Of a stretch of DNA of 64,000 bases, positions 9,117-18,550 are shown piece by piece. A program made the position numbers and the translations under genes. Position 1 is the first letter of the stretch. Every line of letters starts with the position of its first letter. Source of the stretch: Nocardia fluminea (lineage in GTDB: Bacteria; Actinomycetota; Actinomycetes; Mycobacteriales; Mycobacteriaceae); NCBI RefSeq assembly GCF_002846365.1, contig NZ_PJMW01000002.1:4526001-4590000 (forward strand), given 5' to 3'. The notes below the pieces were generated by a model. It did not search any database and was not told the DNA's origin. It saw nothing but the letters and a program-made list of their open reading frames with translations.

Positions 9117-9405
9117 GCGGTCGGCGGTTGCCGCCGATCTCGTCAGCCGGGCGCCACACCGCGACACCGGGCGCATCGCCGGTCCTGGCTGGACGCGCGC
9201 ACATGGGCAACGCGTGGGTACGGGCAAACCCGTCCCGGTCGTGACCGTCGGCCGCCCGACGAGATCGGCATGCGCCTGAGCCCGGCCGAGATTCCCGGGG
9301 AGGCGGGCTGCCCCGCGCGCGCTCCCGATAGCATGGGCGGGCGCAGGAAGGACCCTGCGAGAACTGCCGGATCGACCCGGCACCGAAGTCAAGGAGAGCA
9401 TCCCC

Positions 9406-11469
9406 GTGACCACCTCTGCACCCATCAGCCCAGTCGCCCTCGTTCGAGTGCCGGCCGGGACTACGGCGGGCGCGGCGGTTCGGGAAGCGGGTCTGCCCAC
9501 CAAGGGCCCCGACACCGTCGTGGTCGTGCGCGATGCCGACGGCGCGCTCAAGGACCTGTCCTGGATTCCGGACGAAGACGCCGACGTGGAGCCCGTTCCC
9601 GCGAACAGCGAGGACGGGCGCAGCGTGATCCGGCACTCGGCCGCGCATGTGCTGGCCCAGGCGGTGCAGCAGGAGTTCCCCGACGCGAAACTCGGGATCG
9701 GCCCGCCGATCAAGGACGGCTTCTACTACGACTTCCAGGTCGGCAAGCCTTTCACCCCCGAGGATCTGGCCAAGCTGGAATCGCGGATGAAGAAGATCAT
9801 CAAAGGCGCGCAACGCTTTTCGCGTCGCGTCGTCGAGGTCGACGACGCCCGCGTGGAACTCGCGAACGAGCCGTTCAAGCTCGAGCTGATCAGCGACAAG
9901 TCCGGCATCGACGACCCCGAGATCATGGAGGTCGGCGGCAACGAGCTGACCATCTACGACAACCTCGACCCGCGCACCGGCGAGAAGCTGTGGGGCGACC
10001 TGTGCCGCGGCCCGCACATCCCCACCACCAAGTTCATCCCCGCGTTCAAGCTCACCCGCTCCTCGGCCGCCTACTGGCGGGGCGACCAGGACCGCGAGGA
10101 CCTGCAGCGCGTGTACGGCACCGCGTGGGAATCCACCGAGGCGATGGACGCCTACCTGGAGCTGCTGGCCGAGGCCGAGCGCCGCGATCACCGCAAGCTG
10201 GGCCTCGAGCTGGACCTGTTCTCCTTCCCCGACGCGCTCGGTTCGGGTCTGCCGGTGTTCCACCCCAAGGGCGGCATCATCCGCAAGGAGATGGAGGAGT
10301 ACTCGCGTCAGCGCCACGTCGACGCGGGCTACGAGTTCGTCAACACCCCGCACCTCACCAAGGGGCATCTGTACGAGATCTCGGGCCATCTCGACTGGTA
10401 CAAGGACGGCATGTTCCCGGCCATGCACCTGGATGCCGAACTCAACGAGGACGGCACCGTACGCAAGCCCGGCCAGGACTACTACGTCAAGCCGATGAAC
10501 TGCCCGATGCACAACCTGATCTTCGGCGCGCGCGGGCGTTCCTACCGTGAGCTGCCGCTGCGGATGTTCGAGTTCGGTTCGGTGTACCGCTACGAGAAGT
10601 CCGGCGTGATCCACGGCCTGACCCGCGTGCGTGGCATGACCCAGGACGACGCGCACATCTACTGCACCAAAGAGCAGATGCACGCCGAGCTCACCAGCAC
10701 CCTGCAGTTCGTCCTCGGCCTGCTGAAGGATTACGGTCTCGACGACTTCTACCTCGAGCTGTCCACCAAGGACCCGAAGAAGTACGTGGGTTCGGACGAA
10801 CTCTGGGCCGAGGCCACCGAGACCCTGGAGAAGGTCGCCGAGGCTTCCGGCCTCGACCTGGTGCCCGACCCCGGCGGCGCCGCGTTCTACGGCCCGAAGA
10901 TCTCCGTGCAGGTCAAGGACGCGCTGGGCCGCACCTGGCAGATGTCGACCGTGCAGCTCGACTTCAACCTGCCCGATCGTTTCGACCTCGAGTACACCGC
11001 CTCCGACGGCACCAAGCAGCGTCCGGTGATGATCCACCGCGCCCTGTTCGGCTCGATCGAGCGCTTCTTCGGCGTGCTCACCGAGCACTACGCCGGTGCG
11101 TTCCCCGCCTGGCTCTCGCCGGTGCAGGTCGTGGGTATTCCGGTGGCGGAGAACTTCGCCCCGCACCTGGACGCGGTGATCGAGCGGCTGCGCGACGCCG
11201 GCGTGCGGGCCCAGGTGGACCGCAGCGACGACCGGATGCAGAAGAAGATCTACAACCAGACCGCGCAGAAGGTGCCGTTCATGCTGCTGGCAGGTGCGCG
11301 CGACGTCGAAGCCGGTGCGGTGAGCTTCCGGTTCCGCGACGGCACCCAGGTCAACGGTGTGCCGGTCGCCGACGCGGTCGCCACCATCACCACCTGGATC
11401 GCCCACCGCGTGAACGCCTCACCCACCGCCGAGGGGTTCGAGGTCGTCTCGGCGGCGGGTCGGGCATGA
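9406..11469 (+). CDS. thrS: threonine--tRNA ligase
   Basis: The 687-aa cytosolic enzyme charges tRNA-Thr. An N-terminal TGS domain covers about residues 5-75. The editing domain has HSAAH (HxxxH). The class II core includes motif 2 ([11 protein letters not shown]). The catalytic zinc ligands are recognisable as the Cys of MNCPMH, the His of QDDAH and the His of [11 protein letters not shown]-terminal anticodon-binding domain follows. GTG 9406 is preceded by AAGGAG. The 289-bp leader contains no recognisable T-box sequence. The gene opens the thrS-HIT-pgsA-patA-pimA block; its stop overlaps the HIT start as ATGA. Confidence 0.98.
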   Translation: MTTSAPISPVALVRVPAGTTAGAAVREAGLPTKGPDTVVVVRDADGALKDLSWIPDEDADVEPVPANSEDGRSVIRHSAAHVLAQAVQQEFPDAKLGIGPPIKDGFYYDFQVGKPFTPEDLAKLESRMKKIIKGAQRFSRRVVEVDDARVELANEPFKLELISDKSGIDDPEIMEVGGNELTIYDNLDPRTGEKLWGDLCRGPHIPTTKFIPAFKLTRSSAAYWRGDQDREDLQRVYGTAWESTEAMDAYLELLAEAERRDHRKLGLELDLFSFPDALGSGLPVFHPKGGIIRKEMEEYSRQRHVDAGYEFVNTPHLTKGHLYEISGHLDWYKDGMFPAMHLDAELNEDGTVRKPGQDYYVKPMNCPMHNLIFGARGRSYRELPLRMFEFGSVYRYEKSGVIHGLTRVRGMTQDDAHIYCTKEQMHAELTSTLQFVLGLLKDYGLDDFYLELSTKDPKKYVGSDELWAEATETLEKVAEASGLDLVPDPGGAAFYGPKISVQVKDALGRTWQMSTVQLDFNLPDRFDLEYTASDGTKQRPVMIHRALFGSIERFFGVLTEHYAGAFPAWLSPVQVVGIPVAENFAPHLDAVIERLRDAGVRAQVDRSDDRMQKKIYNQTAQKVPFMLLAGARDVEAGAVSFRFRDGTQVNGVPVADAVATITTWIAHRVNASPTAEGFEVVSAAGRA

Positions 11470-12020
11470 GCGAGAACCTCGCCCCCGACGCCGGTTCGAT
11501 CGTCGACGCCGGAGCGGGCCACCCCGACCGCCTGCAACGGTTGTGGACGCCCTACCGGATGTCCTACATCACCGGCGAGGTCAAGCCCAAGGACGCCACC
11601 GGGCATCCGTTCACCGACATCCCCAAGATGTCGGACGAGGACGGCCTGATCATCGCGCGCGGCGAGCACGTGTACGCCGTGCTCAACTTGTACCCGTACA
11701 ACCCCGGGCACATGATGGTGGTGCCGTACCGCCGGGTAGCCGACCTGGAGGACCTCACGACCGCCGAGAGCGCGGAACTGATGGCCTTCACGCAGCGGGC
11801 CATTCGGGTGATGAAGCAGGTTTCGCGGCCTGCCGGATTCAACGTGGGTCTCAATCTCGGTGGGGTGGCCGGTGGTTCGCTCGCCGACCACCTGCACCAG
11901 CACATCGTGCCGCGCTGGGGCGGGGACGCGAACTTCATCACCGTGGTCGGCGGGGTGAAGGTGATGCCTCAGCTGTTGCGCGACACGCGGCAGCTGCTGG
12001 CGGAGGCATGGGAGGCGTAG
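11466..12020 (+). CDS. HIT-family hydrolase/phosphorylase (Rv2613c-like)
   Basis: The protein has 184 residues. The histidine triad HLHQHIV(PRW) sits near the C-terminus, with [11 protein letters not shown] about 70 residues earlier as expected. In M. tuberculosis the gene at the same place after thrS encodes a diadenosine tetraphosphate phosphorylase. By position and sequence this is probably the orthologue, acting on Ap4A or related nucleotides made as by-products of aminoacyl-tRNA synthetases. It is translationally coupled to thrS by ATGA. Confidence 0.9.
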   Translation: MSENLAPDAGSIVDAGAGHPDRLQRLWTPYRMSYITGEVKPKDATGHPFTDIPKMSDEDGLIIARGEHVYAVLNLYPYNPGHMMVVPYRRVADLEDLTTAESAELMAFTQRAIRVMKQVSRPAGFNVGLNLGGVAGGSLADHLHQHIVPRWGGDANFITVVGGVKVMPQLLRDTRQLLAEAWEA

Positions 12021-12100
12021 ATGTGTGATCATCGCGAGGCCGCACACATCGCAGCCGATCGGGTGCGGGTGTCCCGCAGGTCGCAGGAGGAATAGAGACC

Positions 12101-12772
12101 GTGCTCAGCTTCTTCGGCCGCCAGACGTTTGCGAAAGCGACTGCGCCGCTGGGCAAAGCGCTCGTCGGTACGGGGCTCACCCCGGATACGATGACCTTGA
12201 TCGGCACCACCGCGACGATCGCCGCCGCGGTGACGCTGTTCCCCACCGGGCACCTGTTCTGGGGAACGATGGTCATCTGGCTGTTCGTCATGTTCGACAT
12301 GCTCGACGGTGCGATGGCGCGTGCCCGCGGCGGCGGCACGAAGTACGGCGCCGTCCTCGACGCCACCTGTGACCGGGTGGCCGACGGCGCGATCTTCGGC
12401 GGACTCGCCTGGTGGGCGGTCTATCACGAGCACAGCAAGCAGCTGCTGGCGCTGACCCTGATCGTGCTGGTCACCTCGCAGGTGATCTCCTATGCCAAGG
12501 CCCGGGCCGAGGCGAGTGGCCTGTCCGCCGACGGTGGGCTCATCGAACGCCCGGACCGGCTGGTCATCGTGCTGGTCGGCGCCGGGCTCACCGGCATCGG
12601 CGGGCACTGGGGGATCGACTGGCTCACCTGGGCCGTGTACGTGGCGATGTGGGTGCTGGCGGTGCTGAGCATCGTGACGGTGTTCCAGCGGGTGCTGGCG
12701 GTGCGCAATTCGCCGGGCGCGCGGGTGGTCATCCCGCCCGCACCGCGGCCGGACTCGGGGTCGGCCTCGTGA
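12101..12772 (+). CDS. pgsA1: phosphatidylinositol phosphate synthase (CDP-alcohol phosphotransferase)
   Basis: The 223-aa integral membrane enzyme carries the CDP-alcohol phosphotransferase signature D-G-x2-A-R-x8-G-x3-D-x3-D starting in DMLDGAMARARGGG. About six TM segments are seen. By synteny with Rv2612c it makes phosphatidylinositol phosphate from CDP-diacylglycerol and inositol phosphate, the first committed step to PIMs, lipomannan and lipoarabinomannan. GTG 12101 has AGGAGGA (12085-12091) nine bases upstream. It overlaps patA as GTGA. Confidence 0.93.
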   Translation: MLSFFGRQTFAKATAPLGKALVGTGLTPDTMTLIGTTATIAAAVTLFPTGHLFWGTMVIWLFVMFDMLDGAMARARGGGTKYGAVLDATCDRVADGAIFGGLAWWAVYHEHSKQLLALTLIVLVTSQVISYAKARAEASGLSADGGLIERPDRLVIVLVGAGLTGIGGHWGIDWLTWAVYVAMWVLAVLSIVTVFQRVLAVRNSPGARVVIPPAPRPDSGSAS

Positions 12773-13692
12773 GCCTCGCGGATCGATTGAGCGACTGGGG
12801 ATACGCGGCAGGCTGGGGCCTCGTGCGTTCGGCGCCGGAAGGGTTGGCGCGCAAGGTCTTCGACCTCGGCGCCGACCGCGCGGTGAAGGACGGCGGGCCG
12901 GTACAGCTGCGCCGCAATCTCGCGCGCGTGCTCGGTGTACCCGCCGACGAGGTGCCCGAGGAGTTGATGCGGGCCAGCATGCGTTCCTACGCGCGCTACT
13001 GGCGTGAGGCTTTCCGGCTGCCGTCGATGGACCACACGAAGATCGACTACTACGTCGGTGGTCTCGAGAACGTCGACGCCGGGTTGGCGGCGGGGCGCGG
13101 GCTGATTCTGGTGCTGCCGCACTCGGGCAACTGGGACATGGCCGGGGTGTGGTTGGTGCAGCACTACCAAACCTTCACCACGGTGGCCGAACGGCTGAAG
13201 CCCGAATCGCTGTTCGAACGGTTCGTCGAATACCGCGAGAGCCTCGGGTTCGAGGTGTTCCCGCTGACCGGCGGCGAACAACCGCCCTTCGCCGCGCTCG
13301 CCGAACGCCTGCGCCAGAACCGGATCGTGTGCCTGATGGGCGAACGCGATCTCACCGGCAAGGGCGTGCCCGTCGATTTCTTCGGCGAGCGCACCTGGAT
13401 GCCCGGCGGCGCCGCGAAACTGGCCATCGAGACCGGCGCCGCGCTGGTTCCCGTGCACGGCTGGTTCACCGTCGACGACGACGGCACCGAAGGCTGGGGA
13501 CTGAAAGCCGAACCGCCGCTGGATGTTTCCGGCGGGGTGGCGACCGCGACGCAGGCCCTCGCCGACCGGTTCGCCGCCAATATCGCCGAGCACCCGGCCG
13601 ATTGGCACATGCTGCAACCGCTCTGGGAAGGCGATCTGTCGCCCGAACGTCTGGCGCGGATCACCGCGCGGCAGGCGGGAGGGCAGTCGTGA
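12769..13692 (+). CDS. patA: phosphatidylinositol mannoside acyltransferase
   Basis: The 307-aa protein of the LpxL/HtrB-like acyltransferase family has the catalytic HxxxxD in LPHSGNWD (H118, D123) and the conserved Glu in MGERD (E192). In mycobacteria PatA transfers palmitate to the mannose added by PimA. The product acts at the cytoplasmic face of the membrane. GTG 12769 overlaps the pgsA1 stop as GTGA, and the stop overlaps pimA the same way, so all three are co-translated. Confidence 0.93.
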   Translation: MSLADRLSDWGYAAGWGLVRSAPEGLARKVFDLGADRAVKDGGPVQLRRNLARVLGVPADEVPEELMRASMRSYARYWREAFRLPSMDHTKIDYYVGGLENVDAGLAAGRGLILVLPHSGNWDMAGVWLVQHYQTFTTVAERLKPESLFERFVEYRESLGFEVFPLTGGEQPPFAALAERLRQNRIVCLMGERDLTGKGVPVDFFGERTWMPGGAAKLAIETGAALVPVHGWFTVDDDGTEGWGLKAEPPLDVSGGVATATQALADRFAANIAEHPADWHMLQPLWEGDLSPERLARITARQAGGQS

Positions 13693-14813
13693 AGATCGGC
13701 ATGATCTGCCCGTATTCGTTCGATGTCCCCGGCGGTGTGCAGGCCCATGTGGTCGAGCTGGCCCGGGTGTTCATCGAACGCGGGCACAAGGTGAGCGTGC
13801 TCGCCCCGGCTTCCGACGACACCCCACTGCCCGATTTCGTCGTCTCGGCGGGTCGCGCGGTCGCGATTCCCTACAACGGGTCGGTGGCGCGGTTGTCGTT
13901 CGGCCCGATGGCCTACACCAGGATTCGGCGCTGGATCGACAGCAACGACTTCGACGTGCTCCACATCCACGAACCCAACGCCCCGAGCCTGTCGATGCTG
14001 GCGCTCAAGATCGCCGAGGGCCCGATCGTGGCTACCTTCCACACCTCCACCACGAAGTCGTTGGTGCTCAGCACTTTTCAGGGAGTGCTCCGCCCGTATC
14101 ACGAGAAGATCAGCGGGCGGATCGCCGTGTCCGAGCTGGCCAGGCGCTGGCAGGTCGAGGCGCTCGGATCCGACGCGGTCGAGATCCCCAACGGTGTCGA
14201 CGTGTCGGCGTTCGCGCGCGGTGAGCCACTCGACGGGTACCCGCGCGCGGGCCGCACGGTGCTGTTCCTCGGTCGCTTCGACGAACCGCGCAAGGGCATG
14301 GACGTGCTGCTCGGCGCGCTGCCCGCGCTCATCGAACACCACCCCGATGTGGAGATTCTCATCGTCGGGCGCGGTGACGAGGATCGGTTGCGTCGTGAAG
14401 CCGGGCAGCACGCGGGCCATCTGCGGTTCCTCGGACAGGTCTCCGACGAGGAGAAGGCGGCCGCGCTGCGCAGTGCGGATGTCTACGTCGCGCCGAACCT
14501 CGGCGGTGAGAGTTTCGGCATCATCCTGATCGAGGCGATGGCGGCGGGCACCCCGGTGGTCGCGAGCGAACTCGACGCTTTCCGTCGCGTGTTGCGTGAC
14601 GGCACCGCGGGCATGCTCACCCCGATCGGTGACTCCGACGCGCTGGCCACCGCCATCGACACGCTGCTCACCGACGACGAGACGCGGACGCGTCTGGTGA
14701 GCACCGCGACCCAGGTGGTCGCGGGCTACGACTGGCCGGTCGTGGCCGAACAGATCCTGCGGGTGTACGAGACCGTCACCGTCGGCGACACCCGGGTCCG
14801 GGCCGCCGGATGA
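13689..14813 (+). CDS. pimA: phosphatidylinositol alpha-mannosyltransferase
   Basis: The 374-aa GT-B (GT4) glycosyltransferase shows VPGGVQAHV near residue 13 in the acceptor/donor loop, NGVDVSAF in the hinge, and the EX7E element GGESFGIILIEAM near residues 274-282 that binds GDP-mannose. PimA adds the first mannose to phosphatidylinositol, peripherally at the inner leaflet. The length is close to that of M. tuberculosis PimA. It is coupled at both ends (GTGA before, ATGA after). Confidence 0.95.
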   Translation: MKIGMICPYSFDVPGGVQAHVVELARVFIERGHKVSVLAPASDDTPLPDFVVSAGRAVAIPYNGSVARLSFGPMAYTRIRRWIDSNDFDVLHIHEPNAPSLSMLALKIAEGPIVATFHTSTTKSLVLSTFQGVLRPYHEKISGRIAVSELARRWQVEALGSDAVEIPNGVDVSAFARGEPLDGYPRAGRTVLFLGRFDEPRKGMDVLLGALPALIEHHPDVEILIVGRGDEDRLRREAGQHAGHLRFLGQVSDEEKAAALRSADVYVAPNLGGESFGIILIEAMAAGTPVVASELDAFRRVLRDGTAGMLTPIGDSDALATAIDTLLTDDETRTRLVSTATQVVAGYDWPVVAEQILRVYETVTVGDTRVRAAG

Positions 14814-15859
14814 TCACCTTCTCCGCCACCACCGTCCTCGTTCTCGGGCTGATCGCGCTGCTCGTGCTCGCCCTCGGCGTGTGGGCCTACTCCACGGCGA
14901 ACCGGCTCGACCGGCTGCACGTGCGTTCCGATCAGTCCTGGCAGGCCCTCGATGCAGCGCTCGCCCGCCGGGCAGTGGTGGCGCGCGCTGTGGCCATGTC
15001 GGAGGCCGGGCCGGTGAGTGCCGATCCCCGCCGGGCCGAACGGGCCTCCCAGCTCGCCACCCTCGCCGACCGGGCCGAACGCGCCGATCGCGGTGACCGG
15101 GAAACGATCGAGAACCAGCTCTCCGCCGCGCTCTCCCTCGTCGACATCGACCACCTGCGACCGCAATTGGTGGCCGAGCTCGCCGACGCCGAGGCGCGCG
15201 TGCTGATCGCGCGCCGGTTCCACAACGACGCCGTGCGCGACACCTTGGCCCTGCGTACCCGCAGGCCCGTGCGCATCCTGCACCTCGGCGGCACCGCGCC
15301 GCTGCCGCACTATTTCGAGATCACCGAACGCGCGACGCCCGCCGCCGCGACCGGTCTCGTCGTGCACACCACCCGCACCACCGCGCGGGTGGTCCTGCTC
15401 GACGAGCAGAATCGCGTGCTGCTGCTTCGCGGCCACGACCCGATGATCCCCGAGGTGGCCTTCTGGTTCACCGTCGGCGGCGGGGTCGAACCGGGGGAGA
15501 GCCTGCGCGATGCCGCGGTCCGCGAGGTCTACGAGGAAACCGGGCAGCGGGTGGATCCGGCCGCGCTGCGTGGTCCGCTGTGGCGCCGGGTGGCGGTGTT
15601 CCCGTTCAACGGTGAGCTGATCCGCTCCGAAGAACTGTTCTTCACCCTGCGCTCTCCGGGCTTCGAATGGCGCCCGGCCGACCTGACCGCCCTGGAACGC
15701 CGCACGATCACCGACCACCGCTGGTGCACCGCCGAGGACATCCGCGCACTCGACGCCGCAGGCGAAGCCGTCTACCCCTACCACCTCGACGAACTGCTCG
15801 CCGAAGCCGTTTCCGCGGCCGAAGACGACACCCAGCACGTGGTCCGCTCGATCCGCTGA
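14810..15859 (+). CDS. membrane-anchored LemA-like/NUDIX hydrolase (Rv2609c-like)
   Basis: The protein has 349 residues. An N-terminal TM helix (about 8-28) is followed by a helical stretch (WQALDAALARRAVVARAVA) reminiscent of LemA proteins. A NUDIX domain covers about residues 180-340 with an intact box GGVEPGESLRDAAVREVYEE (G-x5-E-x7-RE-x2-EE). The catalytic residues look active. The orthologous gene closes the PIM operon in M. tuberculosis. A nucleotide-sugar or dinucleotide substrate at the membrane is plausible, but the real substrate is unknown. Confidence 0.85.
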   Translation: MITFSATTVLVLGLIALLVLALGVWAYSTANRLDRLHVRSDQSWQALDAALARRAVVARAVAMSEAGPVSADPRRAERASQLATLADRAERADRGDRETIENQLSAALSLVDIDHLRPQLVAELADAEARVLIARRFHNDAVRDTLALRTRRPVRILHLGGTAPLPHYFEITERATPAAATGLVVHTTRTTARVVLLDEQNRVLLLRGHDPMIPEVAFWFTVGGGVEPGESLRDAAVREVYEETGQRVDPAALRGPLWRRVAVFPFNGELIRSEELFFTLRSPGFEWRPADLTALERRTITDHRWCTAEDIRALDAAGEAVYPYHLDELLAEAVSAAEDDTQHVVRSIR

Positions 15860-15935
15860 GGCGCGGTGCGGGACAGCACTCAGCGCCTGGTCGGCTCGAT
15901 TCGCTGCCGCCTCGACGACCACGTCGGCAGTCGGG

Positions 15936-15974
15936 AAAACAGGTTGACGCCGTCGCTGTGGGCTCGCTTAGAGT
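15936..15974 (+). promoter_or_regulatory. sigma-A-type promoter with AT-rich box, possible WhiB7 target
   Basis: The order is AAAA (15936-15939), CAGG, -35 TTGACG (15944-15949), a 19-base spacer, and -10 TAGAGT (15969-15974). An AT-rich block just upstream of the -35 is the known recognition feature of WhiB7, the antibiotic-stress activator of mycolic-acid bacteria. The predicted transcription start is about 15981, at the GTG of a nine-codon ORF. The WhiB7 link is inference. Confidence 0.45.
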
Positions 15975-15980
15975 GGACGG

Positions 15981-16010
15981 GTGAACTCTCCGGAGGCGTC
16001 CAGAAGGTAG
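15981..16010 (+). CDS. nine-codon leaderless upstream ORF (candidate leader peptide)
   Basis: GTG at 15981 starts exactly where transcription should begin, six bases after the -10 box, and reads MNSPEASRR followed by TAG at 16008-16010. A 10-bp hairpin begins at the next base. The arrangement of start at the 5' end, short peptide and hairpin abutting the stop is that of ribosome-controlled attenuators. It is too short for statistical support on its own. Confidence 0.35.
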   Translation: MNSPEASRR

Positions 16011-16034
16011 CCGTCCGGCCTGCGGGCCGGGCGG
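16011..16034 (+). promoter_or_regulatory. 10-bp stem-loop directly after the upstream ORF
   Basis: CCGTCCGGCC (16011-16020) pairs with GGCCGGGCGG (16025-16034) with one G-U pair and a TGCG loop. GGACGG at 15975-15980 is complementary to CCGTCC and could form an alternative pairing if the transcript includes it. No T-run follows, so this may block translation or act with a termination factor rather than terminate alone. Confidence 0.45.
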
Positions 16035-16052
16035 CGTTGTGGGTCCATCAGC

Positions 16053-16072
16053 CATCGGTCCGCGGACCGATG
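16053..16072. promoter_or_regulatory. 20-bp perfect palindrome
   Basis: CATCGGTCCGCGGACCGATG is perfectly self-complementary over 20 bp. It lies in the 342-bp gap 15860-16201 before the MFS gene. It could be an operator or a second RNA hairpin in the leader. The rest of the gap shows no gene. Confidence 0.45.
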
Positions 16073-16201
16073 CGATGGGTCGTTCGCAACGCCGGATGAT
16101 CGTCGATCCCTCGCGGCCGAGCCACGATTCGCTCGATGCCGCCCCATCTCGGACACCGCGTGCGACGCCCGGTGTCCCGGTATCCGGAGAGTTGATCGAA
16201 T

Positions 16202-17386
16202 ATGCCCATCGGGGTTTTCGTGCTGGCTGCCGCGGTTTTCGCGCAGGGCACATCGGAATTCATGATGTCGGGGTTGCTGGCGCGGACTGCCGCCGACTTC
16301 GGTGTCTCGCTCGGCGCGGTGGGGTTGCTGACGTCGGTGTACGCCGTCGGCATGGTGCTGGGGGCGCCGGTGATGGCGGTCACCGCGGGTCGGTGGCCGC
16401 TACGGCGTTCGGCGACAACATTTCTCGCGCTTTTCTGCGTGGGGCATGTCATCGGTGCGCTGACGACCGATTTCGCGGTGCTGGTGGCGACGCGGGCAAT
16501 CGCCGCGGTCGCCAATGCCGGATTTCTGGCGATCCTGCTGGCCGCCCTGCCACGACTGGTCGGGCCCGCGCTGGTCGGGCGGGCGACCTCGATCATCGTG
16601 TCCGGAGTGACGGTGGCCTGCATCGCGGGCGTGCCGGCGGGGACGTTGCTCGGGCAGCTGTGGGGTTGGCGGGCGGCCTTCTGGGCCGTGGCGGTGGTGA
16701 GCGCGGTGGTCCTCGTCCCGGTGGCCTCGTTGGTGCCCCGCGACGGTGCCGGAGCGGGTGCCTCGGATCGATCGATGCGGTCCGAGTGGGCGGTGCTGGG
16801 GGTGCGCGCGGTGCGGACGGCCGTCATCGTCGGGGTTCTCGTCAACGCGGCGACGTTCGCGGCGTTCACCTATCTCGGCACCATCGCCGCTGCGATCGGG
16901 GGCACAACCACGGTCTGGGTCCCGCTGGTACTGGCGTTGTTCGGTCTCGGCTCCTTCGCCGGGGTGACGCTCACCGGTCGCTACAGCGACCGCCACGGGC
17001 ACTCCATCATCACCGTGGGGGCGGCCGGACTGGCCGGCGTGTGGGCGCTGGCGGCGATGACCGCGCACACGATGGCGGGGCTCGCGATCATGACGTTGCT
17101 CACGGGCGCGGCCGCGTTCGGCATCGGCTCCGCGCTGATCGCGACGATCGTGCGGACCGCCGCACCCGCCGCGCCTCGGCTCGCCGGAGCGTTGGCCACC
17201 ACCGCGCTCAATATCGGCGCGGTGCTCGGTCCGGTCGTCGCCGGCGTGGCCGTCGACGGCGCGAAAACCCCGGTCGCGGCGCTGTGGTGCGCGGCGGGAG
17301 CGTCGGTCCTCGCCGCGACGATCGTGCTGTCGGACCGAGCGCGGCGCGGCCCCGTGGTGGCGGGCGTAGGCGCCGCGGCGCAGTGA
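16202..17386 (+). CDS. MFS exporter of the chloramphenicol-exporter (Cml/Cmx/Cmr) type
   Basis: The 394-aa protein has about 12 TM segments. The N-terminus (VLAAAVFAQGTSEFMMSGLL), the loop after TM2 (AGRWPLRRSATTFLALF) and TM4-5 (IAAVANAGFLAILLA, AGVPAGTLLGQLWGWRAAFW) closely recall actinobacterial chloramphenicol exporters of the DHA1 group. Drug:proton antiport is inferred. ATG 16202 has GGAGA 11 bases upstream. The gene interrupts the NUDIX-to-pdxS interval and so looks like an insertion relative to M. tuberculosis. The leader described just upstream suggests inducible expression. Confidence 0.8.
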   Translation: MPIGVFVLAAAVFAQGTSEFMMSGLLARTAADFGVSLGAVGLLTSVYAVGMVLGAPVMAVTAGRWPLRRSATTFLALFCVGHVIGALTTDFAVLVATRAIAAVANAGFLAILLAALPRLVGPALVGRATSIIVSGVTVACIAGVPAGTLLGQLWGWRAAFWAVAVVSAVVLVPVASLVPRDGAGAGASDRSMRSEWAVLGVRAVRTAVIVGVLVNAATFAAFTYLGTIAAAIGGTTTVWVPLVLALFGLGSFAGVTLTGRYSDRHGHSIITVGAAGLAGVWALAAMTAHTMAGLAIMTLLTGAAAFGIGSALIATIVRTAAPAAPRLAGALATTALNIGAVLGPVVAGVAVDGAKTPVAALWCAAGASVLAATIVLSDRARRGPVVAGVGAAAQ

Positions 17387-17407
17387 ACGGCAGGCCATCG
17401 GAGCAGG

Positions 17408-17439
17408 CCAGCGGCGGGCGGCGAGCGCATCGCCGCTGG
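17408..17439 (+). terminator. stem-loop after the MFS gene
   Basis: CCAGCGGCG (17408-17416) pairs perfectly with CGCCGCTGG (17431-17439). A second small hairpin, GCCAGT/ACTGGC, lies at 17450-17469. Neither is followed by a T-run. Confidence 0.35.
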
Positions 17440-17556
17440 TCGTGACAAGGCCAGTGGTGCTCAACTGGCTATGAAGGCTGATTTCGGGCAGCTCTAGAAT
17501 CGACGGTGAACCGAATCCGAGCGACTTGATTGGCGCCCATGACACAGGAGACATTC

Positions 17557-18459
17557 GTGACTACGCCTGAGACCACCAACACCGTCGGCACCGCCCGCGT
17601 CAAGCGCGGCATGGCCGAGATGCTCAAGGGTGGCGTGATCATGGACGTGGTCAACGCCGAGCAGGCCAAGATCGCCGAAGACGCCGGCGCCGTGGCCGTG
17701 ATGGCGCTCGAGCGGGTACCCGCCGACATCCGCGCCCAGGGCGGCGTGTCCCGGATGAGCGACCCGGACATGATCGACGGCATCATCGCCGCGGTCTCCA
17801 TCCCGGTCATGGCCAAGGCCCGCATCGGCCACTTCGTCGAGGCGCAGATCCTGCAGAGCCTCGGCGTGGACTACATCGACGAGTCCGAGGTCCTCACCCC
17901 CGCCGACTACGCCAACCACATCGACAAGTGGAACTACACCGTCCCCTTCGTCTGTGGTGCCACCAACCTGGGTGAGGCCCTGCGCCGCATCACCGAGGGC
18001 GCGGCCATGATCCGCTCCAAGGGCGAGGCGGGCACCGGTGACGTGTCCAACGCGACCACCCACATGCGCACCATCCGCGGCGAGATCCGCCGCCTCACCT
18101 CGCTGTCCGAGGACGAGCTGTTCGTGGCCGCCAAGGAACTGCAGGCCCCCTACGAGCTGGTCCGTGAGGTCGCGCAGACCGGCAAGCTCCCGGTCGTCAT
18201 GTTCACCGCCGGTGGCATCGCCACCCCCGCCGACGCCGCCATGATGATGCAGCTCGGCGCCGAGGGTGTGTTCGTCGGCTCGGGCATCTTCAAGTCCGGC
18301 AACCCCGAACAGCGCGCCGCCGCCATCGTCAAGGCCACCACCTTCTACGACGACCCGGACGTGCTGGCCAAGGTCTCGCGCGGCCTGGGCGAGGCCATGG
18401 TCGGCATCAACGTCGAAGAGATCCCGCAGCCGCACCGTCTGGCCGAGCGCGGCTGGTGA
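17557..18459 (+). CDS. pdxS: pyridoxal 5'-phosphate synthase, PdxS subunit
   Basis: The 300-aa TIM-barrel enzyme condenses ribulose/ribose 5-phosphate, glyceraldehyde 3-phosphate and ammonia to PLP. The two catalytic lysines lie in VMAKARIGH (K87) and [10 protein letters not shown] (K155). The ammonia comes from PdxT, whose gene is at 27447. GTG 17557 is chosen because AGGAG (17546-17550) sits six bases upstream and the length fits the family; an ATG at 17539 would add six residues. A TAGAAT -10 lies at 17495-17500. Confidence 0.97.
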   Translation: MTTPETTNTVGTARVKRGMAEMLKGGVIMDVVNAEQAKIAEDAGAVAVMALERVPADIRAQGGVSRMSDPDMIDGIIAAVSIPVMAKARIGHFVEAQILQSLGVDYIDESEVLTPADYANHIDKWNYTVPFVCGATNLGEALRRITEGAAMIRSKGEAGTGDVSNATTHMRTIRGEIRRLTSLSEDELFVAAKELQAPYELVREVAQTGKLPVVMFTAGGIATPADAAMMMQLGAEGVFVGSGIFKSGNPEQRAAAIVKATTFYDDPDVLAKVSRGLGEAMVGINVEEIPQPHRLAERGW

Positions 18460-18495
18460 TCGTGGGCCCGACAGCGTTCGGGCACTGAAACATTC

Positions 18496-18539
18496 GCCTC
18501 GGCGGGCCTCGCGATCGCGACGCCCGCCGAGGCATTTTT
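18496..18539. terminator. rho-independent terminator of pdxS
   Basis: A perfect 12-bp stem GCCTCGGCGGGC (18496-18507) / GCCCGCCGAGGC (18522-18533) is followed by ATTTTT. The loop itself holds the palindrome TCGCGATCGCGA. It separates pdxS from the convergent SDR gene. Confidence 0.85.
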
Positions 18540-18550
18540 CGTGCGACGAC

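Noticed and set aside
9117..9405. T-box riboswitch in the thrS leader
   Set aside because: No TGG(N)ACCGCG T-box core or specifier loop pattern could be found.
8983..11406. 807-aa minus-strand frame opposite thrS
   Set aside because: thrS is unambiguous; the antisense composition is non-protein-like.
15860..16201. A protein-coding gene covering the whole MFS leader (frames 15866-16099 or 16039-17445)
   Set aside because: These frames cross the palindrome and hairpins and have Arg-rich shadow composition.
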